From positions 124,001 to 188,000 of the forward strand of contig NZ_JAERJP010000011.1 in NCBI RefSeq assembly GCF_018257575.1: a stretch of DNA of 64,000 bases, in the 5' to 3' direction. Of this stretch, positions 62,442 to 64,000 are shown piece by piece. Each line of letters opens with the position of its first letter. The stretch's first letter is position 1. Made by a program: the position numbers and the translations under genes. The DNA comes from Tatumella sp. JGM91. Its GTDB lineage: Bacteria > Pseudomonadota > Gammaproteobacteria > Enterobacterales > Enterobacteriaceae. Below the pieces are notes generated by a model. It searched no databases. It saw nothing but the letters and a program-made list of their open reading frames with translations, and was not told the origin of the DNA.

Positions 62442-62948
62442 TGTGTTTCCCTTTTATATGTCTTTATGTCTGGCCTGACTAATCCTGTCATTTAAAGTTA
62501 TTTCATATGTTTTCCGGGCATCCGTCCCGTACCGCCGCAGAGTTATAAGTTTTATCTGTTTATCGGCTGGCTGGTATATAAGAGTCAGTTTATTATTACG
62601 TCTTTCGTGTTCCATTAGTTAATTTTAATAGCTGCTGTTTATATTTTTCCCCTCAGTCCGGGAGATGTCTGTAAGGTTATCCGTTATATCAGCAGGTGTG
62701 TTTTTTTAATGTGTTCTTATTACTGATTATATCTTCCCTCTGAACCCCGATATGGCGAACTATAAACAGTCAGACAGAACACAACTGTGATCAGACTCCC
62801 GAAGTTAGCGCTAACATTCCGGAGAGTTAAAATTTGGGTTGCGGGTAACATAATTTAGAATGTTCTTACACCTGTCCTATACTAAGTTATACTATCAGCC
62901 GTAGATAATGGTTCTCAATTTCCTGTTTTTTAAACAGTCGGAGTTTTT
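62442..62948. promoter_or_regulatory. Divergent control region of the PTS operon and its LacI-type regulator
   Basis: 507 bases without a gene. It contains the 12-bp palindrome at 62804-62815, a partial CRP-like TGTGA (62786-62790) and a Fur-like stretch GATAATGGTTCTCAATTTC near 62905-62923 of uncertain value. Promoters for both sides must lie here. Confidence 0.5.
62804..62815. promoter_or_regulatory. LacI-family operator
   Basis: GTTAGCGCTAAC is a perfect 12-bp palindrome with the central CG step typical of LacI/GntR-class operators. It lies between the divergent PTS operon and the regulator gene. Confidence 0.65.
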
Positions 62949-63998
62949 TTGCAAATTTCAGACGCAGACAGTAGTCCGAAAGAAAAACGCCGCAAGGGGA
63001 CGGGTAAAATTACCCTGACGGAAGTGGCTGAGTTCGTCGGCGTGAGTGCAATGACTGTCTCGCGGGCATTGAGAATGCCTGAAAAAGTGAATTCCGAGCT
63101 GCGAGCCCGTATTGATGCAGCCGTCCGTCAGCTTGGTTATGTACCGAATCTCCAGGCACGTAATCTGGCTTCGGTACATTCAGATCTTATACTGGTTGTG
63201 GCCCCGGCGTTTTCTTCACCGGGCTTTTTAACAATATCAGAATCATTGCAGGCTGTGCTGTCCGGACAGGGGTATACCATGATGCTAATGGAATCCGGTA
63301 ATGATGGCCGCACTGAATATAAAGCTTTTGAGAAAATTCTTGCCTACAACCCGGCGGCGATTATTCAGTTTAATACTGACACTATCGACAGCTGCAGCCG
63401 GCTGCTGTCACATACTGAGGTACCGATACTCGATATTGGTGCGCTGAATCCGCATTCGGTCGGGATCAGTATCGGCGTGGATTATGCTAAGGCAGTCAGA
63501 ATGCTTGTGACACAACTGTCTGCCGCCTCTTTAAAAAATATTGCGTTGCTTTGTACCCCCGCGAACAACAGGATGTCTCGTCAGATATTGAGTGGCTGGA
63601 ATACAGCTATGCTTTCCCTGAATCGTTCTCCGCACAGGGTAGTAGCCACTCATCTGCCTTCAGCTATCACCACCGGGCTGAATGTGTTCAGCGATCTGAT
63701 GATTACCTGGAGTGACCTCGACGGGTTAATTTGTACCTCGGATGAAATAGCCTGTGGGTGTATGATGGCCTGCCATAATGCAGGTATAAAAGTCCCTGAT
63801 ACTCTTGCCATTGCCAGTCTGGGGGGAAGCAGCTTATCAAAGGTATGTTCTCCGTCTTTAACGACAGTTGAGTTCCCCTGGCATGATATCGGAAACAGGG
63901 CCGGCAAAGCCCTTCTCGATTTGCTTAATGATGTGCCCGGTGACAAATATATTGAAATGCCCGGTGTGCTTAAAGTCAGGGCAAGTACACCCGGTTAA
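62949..63998 (+). CDS. LacI-family transcriptional regulator (GntR-like subgroup)
   Basis: Repressor of 349 residues. TTG start with CGGAG five bases upstream; no ATG fits. The helix-turn-helix (about 20-45) is LTEVAEFVGVSAMTVSRALRMPEKVN, and a periplasmic-binding-protein-like effector domain follows, most like gluconate GntR proteins (GYVPNLQARNLASVHSDLILVVAP). It is divergent from the PTS operon, which it should repress until the sugar (or its phosphate) is present. The gene is complete, ending two bases before the window edge. Confidence 0.9.
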   Translation: MQISDADSSPKEKRRKGTGKITLTEVAEFVGVSAMTVSRALRMPEKVNSELRARIDAAVRQLGYVPNLQARNLASVHSDLILVVAPAFSSPGFLTISESLQAVLSGQGYTMMLMESGNDGRTEYKAFEKILAYNPAAIIQFNTDTIDSCSRLLSHTEVPILDIGALNPHSVGISIGVDYAKAVRMLVTQLSAASLKNIALLCTPANNRMSRQILSGWNTAMLSLNRSPHRVVATHLPSAITTGLNVFSDLMITWSDLDGLICTSDEIACGCMMACHNAGIKVPDTLAIASLGGSSLSKVCSPSLTTVEFPWHDIGNRAGKALLDLLNDVPGDKYIEMPGVLKVRASTPG

Positions 63999-64000
63999 TT

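Noticed and set aside
62905-62923. Fur box ahead of the LacI-type regulator
   Set aside because: Similar to the ryhB Fur site over one half only, and iron control of a sugar PTS regulator has no support.

Overview
This window is a chromosomal segment of an enterobacterium. The evidence is a set of genes and one small RNA typical of Enterobacterales: ryhB, yaiL, ldcA-emtA, ycdY, yqeG, feoAB, ecotin, sgrR, gss, cbpAM and mlrA. Base composition is close to 50-53 % G+C, and the gene order is scrambled relative to E. coli. This suggests an Erwiniaceae-like genus (a Tatumella- or Pantoea-type genome), but that placement is inference. No rRNA, tRNA, CRISPR array, insertion sequence or prophage was recognised.

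Layout. 0-10 kb: a possible gene remnant, dhaKL with a perfect CRP site, an RluA-type pseudouridine synthase, yaiL, a tandem heptamer repeat, the Fur-controlled sRNA ryhB, a DUF523 gene, small stress and envelope genes, and the divergent murein enzymes ldcA/emtA. 10-19 kb: ycdY, a small methyltransferase, yqeG, a fructokinase, feoAB behind FNR and Fur sites, ecotin with Arg at the reactive site, and a fructose-type PTS IIBC with a shikimate-dehydrogenase-like gene. 19.7-30 kb: sgrR, a small DUF1482-like gene, the acetoin genes budA-budB with budR, gss, and a second acetolactate-synthase-like enzyme with an AEC transporter. 30-40 kb: cbpAM, a catabolic module (YWTD propeller, FCD-type GntR, MFS carrier, YcsI-type hydro-lyase) with a 17-bp palindromic operator, an XRE/MFS pair with its own inverted-repeat operator, a LysR gene and an EamA exporter.

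The most unusual part is about 40.7-56.3 kb. It reads as a complete bacterial sphingolipid locus. It encodes a fatty acyl-AMP ligase, an SDR reductase, an acyl carrier protein and a serine-palmitoyltransferase-type enzyme in one tight operon. Divergent from these are a bCerS-type GNAT acyltransferase and a DgkA-like lipid kinase. Downstream lie three paralogous thymidylate-kinase-like proteins, a flippase, an unknown protein, a YtfJ-like periplasmic protein, and an LptF/LptG-like pair outside the usual lptFG setting. I infer a pathway from fatty acid and serine to ceramide, then phosphorylation or head-group addition, then flipping and export to the outer membrane.

56.3-64 kb: mlrA, a GNAT gene, and a six-gene PTS operon with two permeases (ascorbate-type and fructose-type), one EIIA and an AlsE-like epimerase, facing a LacI-family regulator. 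The first gene of that operon (EIIB) is frameshifted at a perfect A AAA AAA heptamer.
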